The notes below the pieces were generated by a model, which was given only the letters and a program-made list of their open reading frames with translations, was not told the DNA's origin and did not search any database. The position numbers and the translations under genes are program-made. A stretch of 6,530 nucleotides of DNA, from contig SLNU01000001.1 in assembly GCA_007132865.1 (NCBI GenBank), positions 1 to 6,530 of the forward strand. The letters run 5' to 3'. Shown piece after piece: positions 1-6,530 of the stretch (positions within the stretch are counted from its first letter, which is position 1; every line of letters starts with the position of its first letter). The stretch is from Bacteroidales bacterium (GTDB taxonomy: Bacteria; Bacteroidota; Bacteroidia; Bacteroidales; UBA7960).

Positions 1-1709
1 CCCTGCATAATGGCGGTTTGCGCATCGGCAGCCACCATGAATACATTGATTTCTGAGTTGATGCCATAGGTGTTACGGATAATCTCACCGGGGAGCATTC
101 CCAGGTAAAGCATGTCATCGAGGATGGAAACCCTGAGACTTTCGTAAAATGCGACGGATTCTTCCGGGTAGGGTTTAACCAGTTGGTAAAGTCCGGCTGC
201 GTTTCTCCAACTTTCCGGGATCCGGGGGGCCGGGTCTTCCTGCCTCTTTCCAAAGGGAGTCAGTAATCCCTGGTTCAGATAGAAAAGAATTCTCTTATTG
301 CCCGCATCTTCTATCCGACAATAAAACCCTTCATGGTAAGAGAAGATTCCGTTTTCATAAAACCGCAGAGGGAGCTTTTGTCCAGCGCTTAGGGCAAAGA
401 TGCTGTCTTCCTCCATCCGGATGCGGACGATGCCTGAATGGGTGAAATAATCCCCGGTTAGGCTTTGTTTCTCTTCCCATGCCCACTGGCCTTTCATTGG
501 CGGGGTGAATGGTTCCGGGCTTTGGGCTTTTTCTCCTGTTTTGATTTCCAATGCCTCATGGATGATCAGGCGGGCCAGCTGGTCGACAAGTGGGTACGAC
601 CCGGCCGTATTGCTGAGAACCACGACCCCGATCCCATGGTTCGGTGCGAACATAAGCATGGTGTTGGTAAATATGGCTCCGCCTCCATGAAATACGAGCT
701 GATCAGAGAACGGGTCGGGCAAGTCCTCCAAAAACAGCCCTGCGCCCATTTGAATGTCCCGGTCAAGCAATACATCCGTATTCTGCCTGTGGAACATTTC
801 CCGGATATATGATGGTCCCGGCAACGCAATTCCTTCGCTTTGTTCCGGCCTAAGGAGCATCCCGAGAAGGTTCAGCAGGTCGGGCACATTGCTTTTTAGT
901 CCGCCAGCAGCTGTATACTGTATCGGCAATTCCCGGTAAAGGCTGTCTGACCAGGGAGTATAAGCTCCGGCCTGATGAACACCGACCATGCGATCCCCGG
1001 CCTGTTGATCCCCGGTCTTGTGAACGAAGGCCGGTTGGTCCCCGGACGGCTCCCCTGAAAAACTGCTTGCGTGCATCTCCAGGGGAATTAAAAGGTGTTC
1101 CCTAATGTACGAAGTGTAGCTTTGTCCGGTCAGGTTTTCAATAATCAGTCCGAGCAGTTCAAACCCGGGATTGGAATAGCCATGGCGGTATCCGGCCGGA
1201 TTCACCTGGGGGTGATTGTTCAGGTAATCCAGCAGGGTGGACTGGTCCAGCGCACGATTTCCCTGCGCCCTGCTAAGAATATCCCTGGTAAGTCCGGATG
1301 TGTGGGTGAGCAGGTGCCGGACCGTAATTGGCGGTGATCCCGGATGTGGTTTTTTCAGTTCCAGATCCGGAAGCAAGGTTTCCACATGCCCGTCCAGATC
1401 AAGGATGCCTTCCTCTGCCAGCTGCATAACGGCCAGGGCGGTGAACACCTTGGTGACCGAGGCCAGGGGGAATACCGATGATGCTTCCACCTTTCCGAAT
1501 CCATGGGCGGTCTGATACCCATCCGCATCAATGAAACCGACAGCCAATCCTTTAATGTTGTGTTCCGTGAGGAATGTGTTCGTCGTGTGTTCGATGAATT
1601 CCTCCATCCCGGAGTAATCCGGCAGTGCGGGTTTTTGATTACAGGAAAGAACCAGGGGGAACAAAAGAAAAAGTGCAAATAACCGGGACAATTTTCTCAA
1701 GTGTTTCAT
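1..1709 (-). CDS. Lipoprotein serine hydrolase, class C beta-lactamase/PBP family (3' end off window)
   Basis: The frame is open from the ATG at 1709 to base 1 (569 codons) with no stop, so the C-terminus is missing. A short basic start and hydrophobic stretch end in a lipobox with Cys23 (LVLSC), which predicts a lipid-anchored envelope protein. The beta-lactamase-fold serine hydrolase domain spans about residues 40-390. Its nucleophile motif is SVTK (Ser84, Lys87). The family motif HLLTHTSGL is at 132-140, YSN (Tyr178) is the second catalytic motif, and HGGG at 341-344 stands in for the KTG box. All catalytic elements are intact. Residues from about 410 on are beta-rich and resemble the accessory C-terminal domains common in this family. 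Family members include D-aminopeptidases, esterases and DD-peptidases, so the substrate cannot be named. The start is supported by the signal peptide; no Shine-Dalgarno is visible. It is the last gene of the run seen here, 41 bp after the thioredoxin lipoprotein. Confidence 0.93.
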   Translation of the reverse strand, partial: MKHLRKLSRLFALFLLFPLVLSCNQKPALPDYSGMEEFIEHTTNTFLTEHNIKGLAVGFIDADGYQTAHGFGKVEASSVFPLASVTKVFTALAVMQLAEEGILDLDGHVETLLPDLELKKPHPGSPPITVRHLLTHTSGLTRDILSRAQGNRALDQSTLLDYLNNHPQVNPAGYRHGYSNPGFELLGLIIENLTGQSYTSYIREHLLIPLEMHASSFSGEPSGDQPAFVHKTGDQQAGDRMVGVHQAGAYTPWSDSLYRELPIQYTAAGGLKSNVPDLLNLLGMLLRPEQSEGIALPGPSYIREMFHRQNTDVLLDRDIQMGAGLFLEDLPDPFSDQLVFHGGGAIFTNTMLMFAPNHGIGVVVLSNTAGSYPLVDQLARLIIHEALEIKTGEKAQSPEPFTPPMKGQWAWEEKQSLTGDYFTHSGIVRIRMEEDSIFALSAGQKLPLRFYENGIFSYHEGFYCRIEDAGNKRILFYLNQGLLTPFGKRQEDPAPRIPESWRNAAGLYQLVKPYPEESVAFYESLRVSILDDMLYLGMLPGEIIRNTYGINSEINVFMVAADAQTAIMQ

Positions 1710-1750
1710 GGAACAGTATTTTCGGCAAGATACTAAATCCAGCCGGCCTT
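1710..1750 (-). other. 41-bp gap between thioredoxin lipoprotein and serine hydrolase genes
   Basis: This is the largest gap in the run. It contains a 5-bp inverted repeat (AGTAT at 1715-1719 with ATACT at 1730-1734, 10-nt loop) and a GCCGGC palindrome near 1742. There is no T-tract, no Shine-Dalgarno before the ATG at 1709 and no clear Bacteroidota promoter (TTG / TAnnTTTG). It is probably a plain intra-operon spacer. Confidence 0.5.
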
Positions 1751-2998
1751 TCACAACCACCTGGTAACCTCTTCCAGGATCTCCGCACCGGTCGAATCCG
1801 GACTGTATCCGCGTACGACTTTCCGAATGATCCGGTCTTTGTCCAGAATGAAAAATACCGGCACTGCCCGTCCGGCTTTGAATTGGTCGATCACCTCATC
1901 CGTTGCACTCAGCAAGGGATAATTCAACTGGTTTCTTTCGGCGTAATTCTTCAGGGAATGGGCGTTTCTGACCCAGCTTTCAATGGCCACCAGTCCGAAG
2001 TCATCATTATCCAGATCTGACACCATTTGTTTCATAAACGGGATGGCCGCCTGGCAGGGTCCGCAGCCGATCCCGGTGAACATGATCAGCAGCACCTCGC
2101 TTTCCAGATCTTTCAATGCCACAGGCTGTCCCTCTGAATTATCCAGCACCCAGTCAGGGGCTGCTTTCCCAAGCATTTCTTCATTGGTAGCTGTGGCCGC
2201 ACCAATTGCATAATCCCTTATTTCATAGTCGGATGGGAAAAACGCATAAGCGTTGAAGTCCCCGGACTGATCCGGGTTTATGTGCGGGTCCACACAGCTT
2301 ACGACAGAAATGTTATGTGCCATTTCCCTGCGCACTTTAAACGGTAAGTCATCCGACTTACCGATCCATATTTCGTAAATGGAAGTGGGATCCCCTGTAA
2401 AGTATGGGTTCTCAGGGATGTAATGGGCCTCCCCAAAAAACTCCACCTGCTTGTCCTCCATAATGGTAAGCCTAAAAAACCAATGGTCCCCCTGGTCAGA
2501 AAATTCTGTGTCAATACTGTCTTCGGTGTTCAATGCGTACTGGAGGATGTTCCTTGTGTAATTGAAGAATGGAGGGGAAACGGGCCGGAATGGCAGGGGG
2601 CGCCTAGTAAAATCGTCAATGACGATCCCCTCGTGTTCATGATAAACCATGGCCCGCATATGACCGTCGTAAGCGTATTGAAGCAGGGTATGGTCTTCGG
2701 GGTCCAGCACCACAAAGGCGGCCCCGATGGTGGTGTCAGACGGGTTGTGGTACTCCTTCACATACCTTCGTTGCACGGCCGTGGCAATGGTATCGCCCGG
2801 GTTCCAGGATTCGTTGATGGTATGGTAAAAAGCGGATTCAATGCTTTCCAGGTTTTCAACGACCCTTTCCAGGTATGCTTGTTGGTTGATTTTCAGTTGG
2901 CAACTGCTCAAAAATGCGGTAAACAGGAAAATGGCATGAGTAAGAAACAATTTTGCCGTACTGCCTATGCCGGTTACTTTTGAAATTGTGTCGCTCAT
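1751..2998 (-). CDS. TlpA-like thioredoxin-domain lipoprotein with long N-terminal domain
   Basis: The 415-residue protein has a hydrophobic segment (about 16-31) ending in a lipobox with Cys33 (FLSSC), so it is probably exported and lipid-anchored. Residues about 60-240 form a beta-rich domain. The stretch YEIWIG...LPFKVRREM (208-226) resembles LolA-like/outer-membrane lipoprotein-carrier-type folds, but that assignment is tentative. A redoxin/thioredoxin domain starts near GKAAPDW (277) and runs to the end. It carries CGPC at 312-315, with Cys312 and Cys315 the redox pair, and a cis-proline candidate at Pro380 (AVPVFFILD). Members of the TlpA/ResA group reduce or exchange disulfides in exported proteins, but partners here are unknown. 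One further cysteine, Cys235, lies in the N-terminal domain. The start ATG overlaps the TGA of the DUF6544 gene (ATGA), which favours this start. No other Met occurs before the lipobox, though a TTG at codon 17 is conceivable. Confidence 0.92.
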   Translation of the reverse strand: MSDTISKVTGIGSTAKLFLTHAIFLFTAFLSSCQLKINQQAYLERVVENLESIESAFYHTINESWNPGDTIATAVQRRYVKEYHNPSDTTIGAAFVVLDPEDHTLLQYAYDGHMRAMVYHEHEGIVIDDFTRRPLPFRPVSPPFFNYTRNILQYALNTEDSIDTEFSDQGDHWFFRLTIMEDKQVEFFGEAHYIPENPYFTGDPTSIYEIWIGKSDDLPFKVRREMAHNISVVSCVDPHINPDQSGDFNAYAFFPSDYEIRDYAIGAATATNEEMLGKAAPDWVLDNSEGQPVALKDLESEVLLIMFTGIGCGPCQAAIPFMKQMVSDLDNDDFGLVAIESWVRNAHSLKNYAERNQLNYPLLSATDEVIDQFKAGRAVPVFFILDKDRIIRKVVRGYSPDSTGAEILEEVTRWL

Positions 2999-4086
2999 AT
3001 CTGGTTGTATTGTATTTCGGTAATCTCCAGATCCAGCCAGGTCCAGTCCCCTTCTTCCAGCCGCCAGGTGGCCTTCATTTTGGAGGGGACCCGGATGCCA
3101 TCAAATTCCCGGTATTCATCTACGGTGAGCACCCATTCAGCTCTCTCGGAATCCGGCTCATTCCCCAGGTACCGCCAGGCGGAGAAGCGAACGAAATCCC
3201 CCTGTTCGTTAAAATGGAAGGTTCCGCTTCCGGATGTTCCCATATAATGCATGGTGGCCCTGGCAGAAAGTACATCTATGGCTTCCCATTCGATGGTCGG
3301 ACTTAAGGCAAGTGAGGGGACCCAGACCAGTTCTCCCAGGTAGCGCTGTATCGTCCCTTCGTCCAGTTTGTCGCCCCTCTCCCTGACAATGTTGAACAAT
3401 CCGTTTAGTTTGATCAGCATTTCCCCTTTCCCATCCACAAATTTATCCCTCCCCCTGATGTTAACGAGGGGATTCATTTTCATTTCCACCGTCCAGATAA
3501 AGGCCGGTGGATCAACGGTCGTTAGCTGAGAGGCTTCTGCTGCAAACCAGTTCTCCTGGTCCGGTTCCATTTTCATCTGGGCTTGCTGCTTAGAGGTTGC
3601 AGATACAATTCGCTCCCGGCCTACCGCCCCGGAAGCAATGAGCCAATTTTTTACGGGTTCAGGAAGGCCGGATAAGTCCTCTTCACTGATTACCGACCCG
3701 GCACCTGAATCCACCTCCGATATTATTGCCGTTGTTTCATTCCGGACAAGCCTGTCAAATGCCCAATTCCCCTGAGCTGAAAGCACAACCACCAGAATCA
3801 GCAGGTTTGGGATGGTCCCTAAGCGTGCATCTTTCCAGAAAATGATCACAAGCACCTGGGAGGTAATCATGGCGATGAGGCCCCATGCCCAGGCAAGGCT
3901 GCTGTCGATGAAAACCAGGACTCCGAAAGCCAGGAAAAGCACAGATGTTTTAAGCCATAAAATGCCGGCAAGTTCTGAGATTGGCAGTTTCATATCCTTG
4001 ATATCAGCCAATTTGAAAGCCTTGAGAAAGCCCAGGACATGAATCAGGCCGTGGATCAGAACCAGAATGAAGAATGCAGTTTTCAT
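2995..4086 (-). CDS. DUF6544-family protein with four N-terminal transmembrane helices
   Basis: This is a 363-residue membrane protein of unknown biochemical function. About four hydrophobic helices lie at residues 3-24, 40-61, 64-84 and 91-105. The first carries the paired histidines of HGLIHVLGF (12-20). The remaining two thirds are soluble and show the pattern I associate with DUF6544: LPEPVKNWL (141-149), a following G..GRERI stretch, PPAFIWT (193-199), RYLGELVW (248-255), a W followed by an IDV..ARATM segment (267-279), and a late IRVPSKMKATW (331-341). The family call comes from recall of this pattern and was not searched. No catalytic motif is evident. The ATG overlaps the stop of the M28 peptidase by 4 bp, and its own TGA overlaps the start of the thioredoxin lipoprotein, so both junctions suggest translational coupling. 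No Shine-Dalgarno precedes the start. Confidence 0.85.
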   Translation of the reverse strand: MKTAFFILVLIHGLIHVLGFLKAFKLADIKDMKLPISELAGILWLKTSVLFLAFGVLVFIDSSLAWAWGLIAMITSQVLVIIFWKDARLGTIPNLLILVVVLSAQGNWAFDRLVRNETTAIISEVDSGAGSVISEEDLSGLPEPVKNWLIASGAVGRERIVSATSKQQAQMKMEPDQENWFAAEASQLTTVDPPAFIWTVEMKMNPLVNIRGRDKFVDGKGEMLIKLNGLFNIVRERGDKLDEGTIQRYLGELVWVPSLALSPTIEWEAIDVLSARATMHYMGTSGSGTFHFNEQGDFVRFSAWRYLGNEPDSERAEWVLTVDEYREFDGIRVPSKMKATWRLEEGDWTWLDLEITEIQYNQI

Positions 4087-5303
4087 GTTTTCAAACCCAT
4101 AATAAATTCCTGTATGGCCATTGCAATTTCCACCAGCCTGGCTTCATTTACGATTCCCAGGTTGTCTTTTGGGGTGTGGGTAATGTCTTGTGATTCCATG
4201 TTTTCCAGGAACCAGTCTGACGTAACGGCAATGGCCGGACAGCCATTTTGCATAAAAATGCTGTGGTCACCCTGGTACCATGGGGCTCCTTCCTTTATTG
4301 TCGGATGGGTCCGTACGACCTTGTCAAGCATTGCTTTCATATCTTCGGTCAACCCGAAAGGGGAGAAGGAGGTCCCTCCATCCTTGTATCCTGCCCCGTC
4401 GATATTGATATTCAGCAAAATATCGGCGAAACTGCCATGGTTCTGCTCAATGTACTTCATTTGTCCGGGAACCGCATAATAATCCTCCCCGTTAAAGGCC
4501 ACCAGTTCCAGTGTGTTTCTCCCGTTGTAGCTTTCCAGCAGTTCTGCCAGCAGAAGCAGGACCGTTACCCCGGTGGCGTTGTCAATGGCCCCCGGACTAC
4601 CCTGCTTGGCGTCAATATGGGCGGTAATCACGATGCGTTGCTTTTCTTTTCCAGGTTTGCTGCCAAGCACGTTGAAGGCGGTTTCAGGTATTCGTTTTGC
4701 CCTGGATTCCAGTTGCATGGTTTTTCCCAGGCAGTCAAGCAGCTTCTCCCCCTCGGTATCCTTCATAAAAACCGAAGGGATCTCAAAGTCCCCGTCCTCA
4801 AACATCGGGAAAGGGTAAACACCGCCTGCCAGTGCAGGGTTATGGCCCGTGGCGCAGACAATTGCGGCCACTCCGCTTTTTTCAAGGGCGGCAATAATTT
4901 GCTGGTGTTCCTCCGGATTGTAGAAAACGAAATTTTTTGGCATGATTTGTTCGCGTGCGATTGCGCCATGAAGAAGCACAATTTTCCCATGCAGTTCTGT
5001 TTTCCGAAGTTCATCCAGGGAGCTTACCCCGGCCAGCTCGCCATGCAGGCTGCACCCCAATGAATAGGGGCTGGCGCTTACCTCGAATGCTTGCTCGCCG
5101 CAGCGCAAGCTTGCCCCATCCGACTTCCAGTCTATCACGTCCAGAATCGTATCTTGCACCTGCCAGCTATGAATTTTCAGATTGTCCCTGAAATATTCGG
5201 TTGCCTGTCGATTCCCCTCGCTCCCAACGCTGCGGTCTGTAATTTCCCTGCACAGGGCCCGCAGGTGGACCTTGGCTTTACTGAGGATTTGGTCTTGTTT
5301 CAT
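4083..5303 (-). CDS. M28-family zinc metallopeptidase with PA-like insert
   Basis: The 406-residue protein is predicted to be a di-zinc aminopeptidase or related exopeptidase of family M28. The metal and catalytic residues can all be placed: His229 (ITAHID), Asp241 (AIDNATG), Glu273 as general base and Asp274 as ligand (FNGED), Asp302 (NIDGAG) and His376 (DITHTPKDN). Residues about 85-195 look like a protease-associated (PA) insert, with GKIVLLHG at 106-113 and an A..GVAAIV segment at 139-149. There is no signal peptide or membrane helix, so it is probably cytoplasmic, unlike its exported downstream neighbours. The start follows a strong Shine-Dalgarno, GAAGGA, with a 6-nt spacer, the best ribosome-binding site in the window. 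It lies 34 bp after the CPBP protease gene and overlaps the DUF6544 gene by ATGA. The exact substrate cannot be read from the sequence. Confidence 0.93.
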   Translation of the reverse strand: MKQDQILSKAKVHLRALCREITDRSVGSEGNRQATEYFRDNLKIHSWQVQDTILDVIDWKSDGASLRCGEQAFEVSASPYSLGCSLHGELAGVSSLDELRKTELHGKIVLLHGAIAREQIMPKNFVFYNPEEHQQIIAALEKSGVAAIVCATGHNPALAGGVYPFPMFEDGDFEIPSVFMKDTEGEKLLDCLGKTMQLESRAKRIPETAFNVLGSKPGKEKQRIVITAHIDAKQGSPGAIDNATGVTVLLLLAELLESYNGRNTLELVAFNGEDYYAVPGQMKYIEQNHGSFADILLNINIDGAGYKDGGTSFSPFGLTEDMKAMLDKVVRTHPTIKEGAPWYQGDHSIFMQNGCPAIAVTSDWFLENMESQDITHTPKDNLGIVNEARLVEIAMAIQEFIMGLKT

Positions 5304-5337
5304 GATTGGTCCTTCGTTACCTGGTATCAGGATCTGA
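5304..5337 (-). promoter_or_regulatory. Intergenic gap with Shine-Dalgarno for the M28 gene
   Basis: On the minus strand, GAAGGA (5315-5310) stands 6 nt before the ATG at 5303. This is an anti-16S-like site of ordinary strength, but it stands out because the other internal starts in the window (at 6093, 4086, 2998 and 1709) show none. It may set the translation rate for the three coupled genes that follow. No promoter or terminator was recognised in the 34 bp. Confidence 0.7.
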
Positions 5338-6093
5338 CTACAGCTGAAAAATCCATTCCCCGGCCATCATCGCCACATGCGCAAATATATGCCCGGCAAA
5401 GGCAGACTCCAGGCCCTTTCTCCAATACAACCATCCGAAAAAAACCGCTCCGGTTGTGTTGCCCAGCAATATATAGGCAAGGAAAAGCACATCCGGTCTA
5501 TCCACGGCAGCGATGGCCACCGGAAAATGTCCGATACCAAAAAGCACACTAGCAATGATAATGCCAGACCAATATGTGGGGGCGTTAAGTTTTCTACTTA
5601 TCTTAAAAACCACCCAGACCACGAAGGACATAAAACCATATCGGAAAATGATCTCCTCGGTAAACCCCCCGTACCCAATACGTGCCAAAGGGGTGGTCTG
5701 CACATTGTTCTCGAGTTGGGCAAAAACCTCCGGGATCAGCTGGCCAAATGCCAGGCGGATCATGATCAGGAGCAAGCCGGCAAACAGCCCAATGAGTATA
5801 CCATACATCATTTGCTCCTGAAACCGGATAGCAGGCTTCTCGATATTCAGGACATGAGCTACTGCAGGAACCTTCAACCCGACCTTGTCTGCCAGCAGAC
5901 TGCCAACGATAACGGCAATAAGTAGTAAAATAACCGGATTGACCAGGATCAGTACCTTAATCATCCCGGGGCTTAAATAATCCAGTACTTCATTTGGAAT
6001 ACTGTCAAGTGGAACGGTGACGGTTAACAGTGTAATTATTCCCAGCATTCCGATGAGAAAAAGGGCCAGCCCCAACTTGAGTTTATTCTTCAT
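5338..6093 (-). CDS. CPBP/CAAX-type intramembrane metalloprotease (Abi family)
   Basis: The 251-residue, very hydrophobic protein has roughly seven or eight membrane segments, with clear ones near residues 8-28, 47-66, 96-116, 174-188 and 204-222. It shows the conserved motifs of the CPBP family (relatives of Rce1 CAAX prenyl protease). Motif 1 is EEIIFR with Glu146, Glu147 and Arg151. Motif 2 is FGIGHFP with His189. The final motif is a GHIFAH pair with His235 and His239, preceded by a GNTTGAVFFGWLY stretch (211-223). These residues form the predicted active site within the membrane. Bacterial members are variously linked to bacteriocin immunity, protein processing and membrane-protein turnover, and many are uncharacterised, so the substrate is unknown. 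The ATG lies 12 bp after the TrpF-like stop, in an A-rich leader with no Shine-Dalgarno. The first hydrophobic helix begins right after the basic MKNKLK start, which supports this start. Confidence 0.93.
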   Translation of the reverse strand: MKNKLKLGLALFLIGMLGIITLLTVTVPLDSIPNEVLDYLSPGMIKVLILVNPVILLLIAVIVGSLLADKVGLKVPAVAHVLNIEKPAIRFQEQMMYGILIGLFAGLLLIMIRLAFGQLIPEVFAQLENNVQTTPLARIGYGGFTEEIIFRYGFMSFVVWVVFKISRKLNAPTYWSGIIIASVLFGIGHFPVAIAAVDRPDVLFLAYILLGNTTGAVFFGWLYWRKGLESAFAGHIFAHVAMMAGEWIFQL

Positions 6094-6105
6094 TTTGTAG
6101 TTGAT

Positions 6106-6530
6106 TTACCTGATTCTTTTAAAGAAATTTTCCAGCTTCACTGGGTCCAGCTGATTGTTTGTCCGCACCCCGCTGCAGAGGTCAATTCCAAATGGCTGAA
6201 CCTCGTCTATGGCTTGCTGTACGTTTTTGGCAGTCAGTCCGCCAGCAAGGAACACCGGCACCTTGGACTGCTGTACTATTTGCCGGCTCAGTGTCCAATT
6301 GTGGGTCCTCCCGGTACCCCCCAGTTCCTTTACCTTCAGGCCCGGGTTTCCGCTGTCGAGCAACAAAGCATCGACTGATTCCGAAATCATGATGGCTTCA
6401 TCCACCGAACCTTCATTGATTACGTGGATTACCTGCACTATTTTTACCGAGGGCAGGGCCTTCCTGATTTGCAGGTAGCTGCCCTCTGTCAATTTATCCA
6501 CTATTTGAATGGTACTTGTTAGGGTTTGGC
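6106..6530 (-). CDS. trpF: TrpF-like phosphoribosylanthranilate isomerase (5' end off window)
   Basis: The frame is open from the window edge to the TAA at 6108-6106, giving the last 140 residues of a protein normally a little over 200 long. The GTG at 6501 is probably internal, because the frame and family-like sequence (QTLTSTIQIVDKL) continue upstream of it. TrpF converts N-(5-phosphoribosyl)anthranilate to its 1-deoxyribulose isomer in tryptophan synthesis. The visible half of the TIM barrel has the LLLDSG strand, whose Asp58 (numbered from the edge) matches the known general acid Asp126 of Thermotoga TrpF. It also has KELGGTGRTHNW (67-78), LAGGLTAKNV (94-103) and GIDLCSGVRT (114-123), the last two being phosphate-binding loops. 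The catalytic cysteine near the N-terminus is outside the window. DLCSGVRT differs from the usual SSGVE ending and marks a divergent subgroup. No other trp gene is visible. It is followed after 12 bp by the CPBP gene. Confidence 0.88.
   Translation of the reverse strand, partial: QTLTSTIQIVDKLTEGSYLQIRKALPSVKIVQVIHVINEGSVDEAIMISESVDALLLDSGNPGLKVKELGGTGRTHNWTLSRQIVQQSKVPVFLAGGLTAKNVQQAIDEVQPFGIDLCSGVRTNNQLDPVKLENFFKRIR

Noticed and set aside
1355..1678. A 107-codon minus-strand frame within the serine hydrolase region
   Set aside because: It is a +1/+2 shadow of the serine hydrolase: the true frame from 1709 carries the lipobox and SVTK motif, while this one is rich in Trp, Arg and Ser with no motif.
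1715..1734. Inverted repeat AGTAT/ATACT as a possible terminator between genes
   Set aside because: The stem is only 5 A/T-rich base pairs with a 10-nt loop and no T-tract, too weak for an intrinsic terminator.
2423..2983. A 186-codon open frame on the plus strand opposite the thioredoxin lipoprotein
   Set aside because: It is antisense to a gene with an intact lipobox and CGPC site. The product has no known motif and no ribosome-binding site was seen.
4248..5063. A 271-codon open frame on the plus strand opposite the M28 gene
   Set aside because: It lies wholly inside the M28 gene, whose metal ligands and operon spacing are clear. The plus-strand product shows no recognisable domain, and its openness follows from the codon composition of the real gene.
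5338..6093. CPBP protein as an immunity gene of a bacteriocin cluster
   Set aside because: No small double-glycine-type peptide gene, exporter or regulator is visible nearby, so family membership alone does not support it.
6106..6501. GTG at 6501 as the start of the TrpF-like gene
   Set aside because: The frame stays open to the window edge with family-like sequence upstream, and a protein starting there would lack half of the TIM barrel, including the catalytic cysteine region.

Overview
The window looks like chromosomal DNA from a member of the Bacteroidota. The clues are two lipoproteins with short N-terminal lipoboxes, a TlpA-type lipoprotein with a long N-terminal domain, start codons mostly without Shine-Dalgarno sequences, and a moderate (about half) G+C content judged by eye. 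I cannot place it more precisely. No RNA gene, mobile element, CRISPR array or convincing terminator is visible.

All six genes lie on the minus strand and cover nearly the whole window. Read in transcription order (right to left), they are: (1) a TrpF-like phosphoribosylanthranilate isomerase, cut off at its 5' end by the window edge (6530-6106); (2) a CPBP/CAAX-type intramembrane protease (6093-5338); (3) a cytoplasmic M28-family zinc peptidase with a PA-like insert (5303-4083); (4) a DUF6544-type protein with four N-terminal membrane helices (4086-2995); (5) a lipoprotein with a C-terminal thioredoxin/TlpA domain and CGPC active site (2998-1751); (6) a lipoprotein serine hydrolase of the class C beta-lactamase/penicillin-binding-protein type, cut off at its 3' end (1709-1). 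The last has no complete reading frame in the window because its stop lies beyond base 1.

Spacings are 12 bp, 34 bp, a 4-bp ATGA overlap, a second 4-bp ATGA overlap, and 41 bp, so the set is probably one transcription unit. The two ATGA overlaps tie the M28 peptidase, the DUF6544 protein and the thioredoxin lipoprotein into a translationally coupled core. A good Shine-Dalgarno sequence precedes only the first gene of that core.

Each gene belongs to a recognisable family, so nothing here is a clearly new system. The unusual part is the combination: an intramembrane protease, a soluble metallopeptidase, a membrane protein of unknown function, a surface or periplasmic thiol-disulfide protein and a penicillin-recognising hydrolase in one operon. 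A shared role in handling envelope proteins or peptides is possible but is inference only. The TrpF-like gene has no other tryptophan gene beside it in the window.
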